Assembly: GCA_030670375.1 (NCBI GenBank)
Contig: DAOVBT010000128.1
Coordinates: 1 to 6,232 of the forward strand
Reading direction: 5' to 3'
From: Candidatus Aminicenantota bacterium
GTDB lineage: Bacteria; Acidobacteriota; Aminicenantia; Aminicenantales; Aminicenantaceae
DNA length: 6,232 nucleotides
Shown one piece after another: positions 5,618-6,232 of this stretch. A program made the position numbers and the translations under genes. Position 1 is the stretch's first letter; each line of letters begins with the position of its first letter. Under the pieces are notes generated by a model that ran no database searches, had not been told where the DNA came from, and worked only from the letters and a program-made list of their open reading frames with translations.

Positions 5618-6232
5618 CTATTTTTCCTCTATTTTGATAGCTTTGAACGGTTTGAAAAGGGAAAAATCAGCTTCTTTCAGCATCTTTTTAAAGTTTTCGA
5701 CATCTGTCTCGTAAACGGCGTTTACTTTCTGGAGAAATTCATCGACTTTGGGTTTGGCCTTTTCATACCGGACCCTGGCAGCTTGGCTGATGGGCTCATG
5801 GCCTCCTCTCATGCCTCTTGTCGCCATCATAATCTGAGATCGTAACCCTGCTGACCTGTCCGCGATTCCCTGTTTGGGAGGGGTTGGATTCAGGATTTCT
5901 GCTAGCTCTTCCAGTTTTTTATCCAGTTCTCGGGCAGCCTGTAGAAGTTCCCTGTTTTTCGGGTCCCGATTTTGTCTAGCATGGTCCTGGAGGGTTTTGA
6001 GCGTCGCTCTTGTCCCATCGATCTGCTGACTGGCTGAATTAATGACATCGGACAATTTCTGGGCCTTCTTTCCTGCTTCGTAGTTGGCCTTGAGAACTTC
6101 CATATCCACATCGATGCGAGGATCGTATTTTACGGTGAAAGTTTGGTTGACCTCTTCATCGTCATAGTTGATCTTGACCGTGTATTCTCCAGGGAGAGCC
6201 GTCGTCCCGCCTCCACCGAATCCAAAAAATGA
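5618..6232 (-). CDS. C-terminal part of a VPS10/sortilin-type BNR-repeat (glycosyl-hydrolase-like) protein, 5' end outside window
   Basis: The frame is open to the window edge, so the visible 204 residues are the end of a longer protein; internal GTG or ATG codons around 6103-6109 are not real starts. The visible part opens with a Gly-rich turn and an Ig-like/FlgD-like strand pattern (LPGEYTVKINYDDEEV, then QTFTVKYDPRI), followed by a long helical, coiled-coil-like region (about 45-190), including a charged stretch ELDKKLEELAEI. This combination of a PGxYTVxL strand, VKxDPR and a helical tail is what I know from the C-termini of large secreted VPS10/BNR beta-propeller proteins of Acidobacteria-like and Bacteroidetes-like bacteria, usually around 1000 residues. 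The propeller itself is not in the window, so the family call rests on the tail only. It ends 54 bases before the sigma gene on the same strand. The promoter in that gap suggests the sigma operon is separately transcribed, although read-through is possible. Confidence 0.7.
   Translation of the reverse strand, partial: SFFGFGGGGTTALPGEYTVKINYDDEEVNQTFTVKYDPRIDVDMEVLKANYEAGKKAQKLSDVINSASQQIDGTRATLKTLQDHARQNRDPKNRELLQAARELDKKLEELAEILNPTPPKQGIADRSAGLRSQIMMATRGMRGGHEPISQAARVRYEKAKPKVDEFLQKVNAVYETDVENFKKMLKEADFSLFKPFKAIKIEEK

Noticed and set aside
5618..6109. Treating 5618-6109 as a complete 163-residue gene starting at GTG
   Set aside because: The frame continues without a stop to the window edge and encodes a recognisable Ig-like strand segment just upstream, so this is the end of a longer gene.

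Overview
The window carries seven protein genes in two convergent groups. It suggests a Gram-negative bacterium of moderate GC: there are several Sec signal peptides, two CpxP/Spy-like envelope proteins, and an ECF sigma factor paired with a membrane anti-sigma factor. The end of a large VPS10/sortilin-type BNR-repeat protein and an M1-like peptidase with a TPR tail recall gene content common in Acidobacteriota and Aminicenantes-type lineages. That placement is inference only, because no rRNA or other phylogenetic marker is present.

Plus strand, 1-3050. First comes a small secreted lipocalin-like (DUF1579/nitrobindin-like) protein whose ATG is cut by the window edge by one base. After an 87-bp gap follows a roughly 804-residue exported protein with an M1-aminopeptidase fold. 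It keeps HEIGH but has lost the other M1 active-site landmarks: the third zinc ligand Glu, the GxMEN loop and the YxKG tyrosine. Its C-terminal third is a 142-residue, TPR-like tandem duplication. Bases 3051-3162 form the convergent junction and hold no gene or convincing terminator.

Minus strand, 6232 down to 3163. The order of transcription is the 3' end of the VPS10/BNR-like gene, a sigma70-type promoter, an ECF sigma factor, a zinc-finger anti-sigma factor, a membrane-anchored CpxP-like protein that overlaps the anti-sigma gene by ATGA, and a secreted Spy/CpxP-like protein with a long Gly/Tyr/Arg repeat tail. The last four genes look like one operon.

The most interesting unit is this four-gene envelope-stress module. 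Its logic resembles CnrYXH-type systems: an ECF sigma factor, a membrane anti-sigma factor and a periplasmic CpxP-fold protein that could sense or modulate the signal, plus a secreted Spy-like effector. That effector ends in eight heptads of GYxGYGR type arranged as two 28-residue super-repeats. The partner assignments are inference from gene order and domain type.
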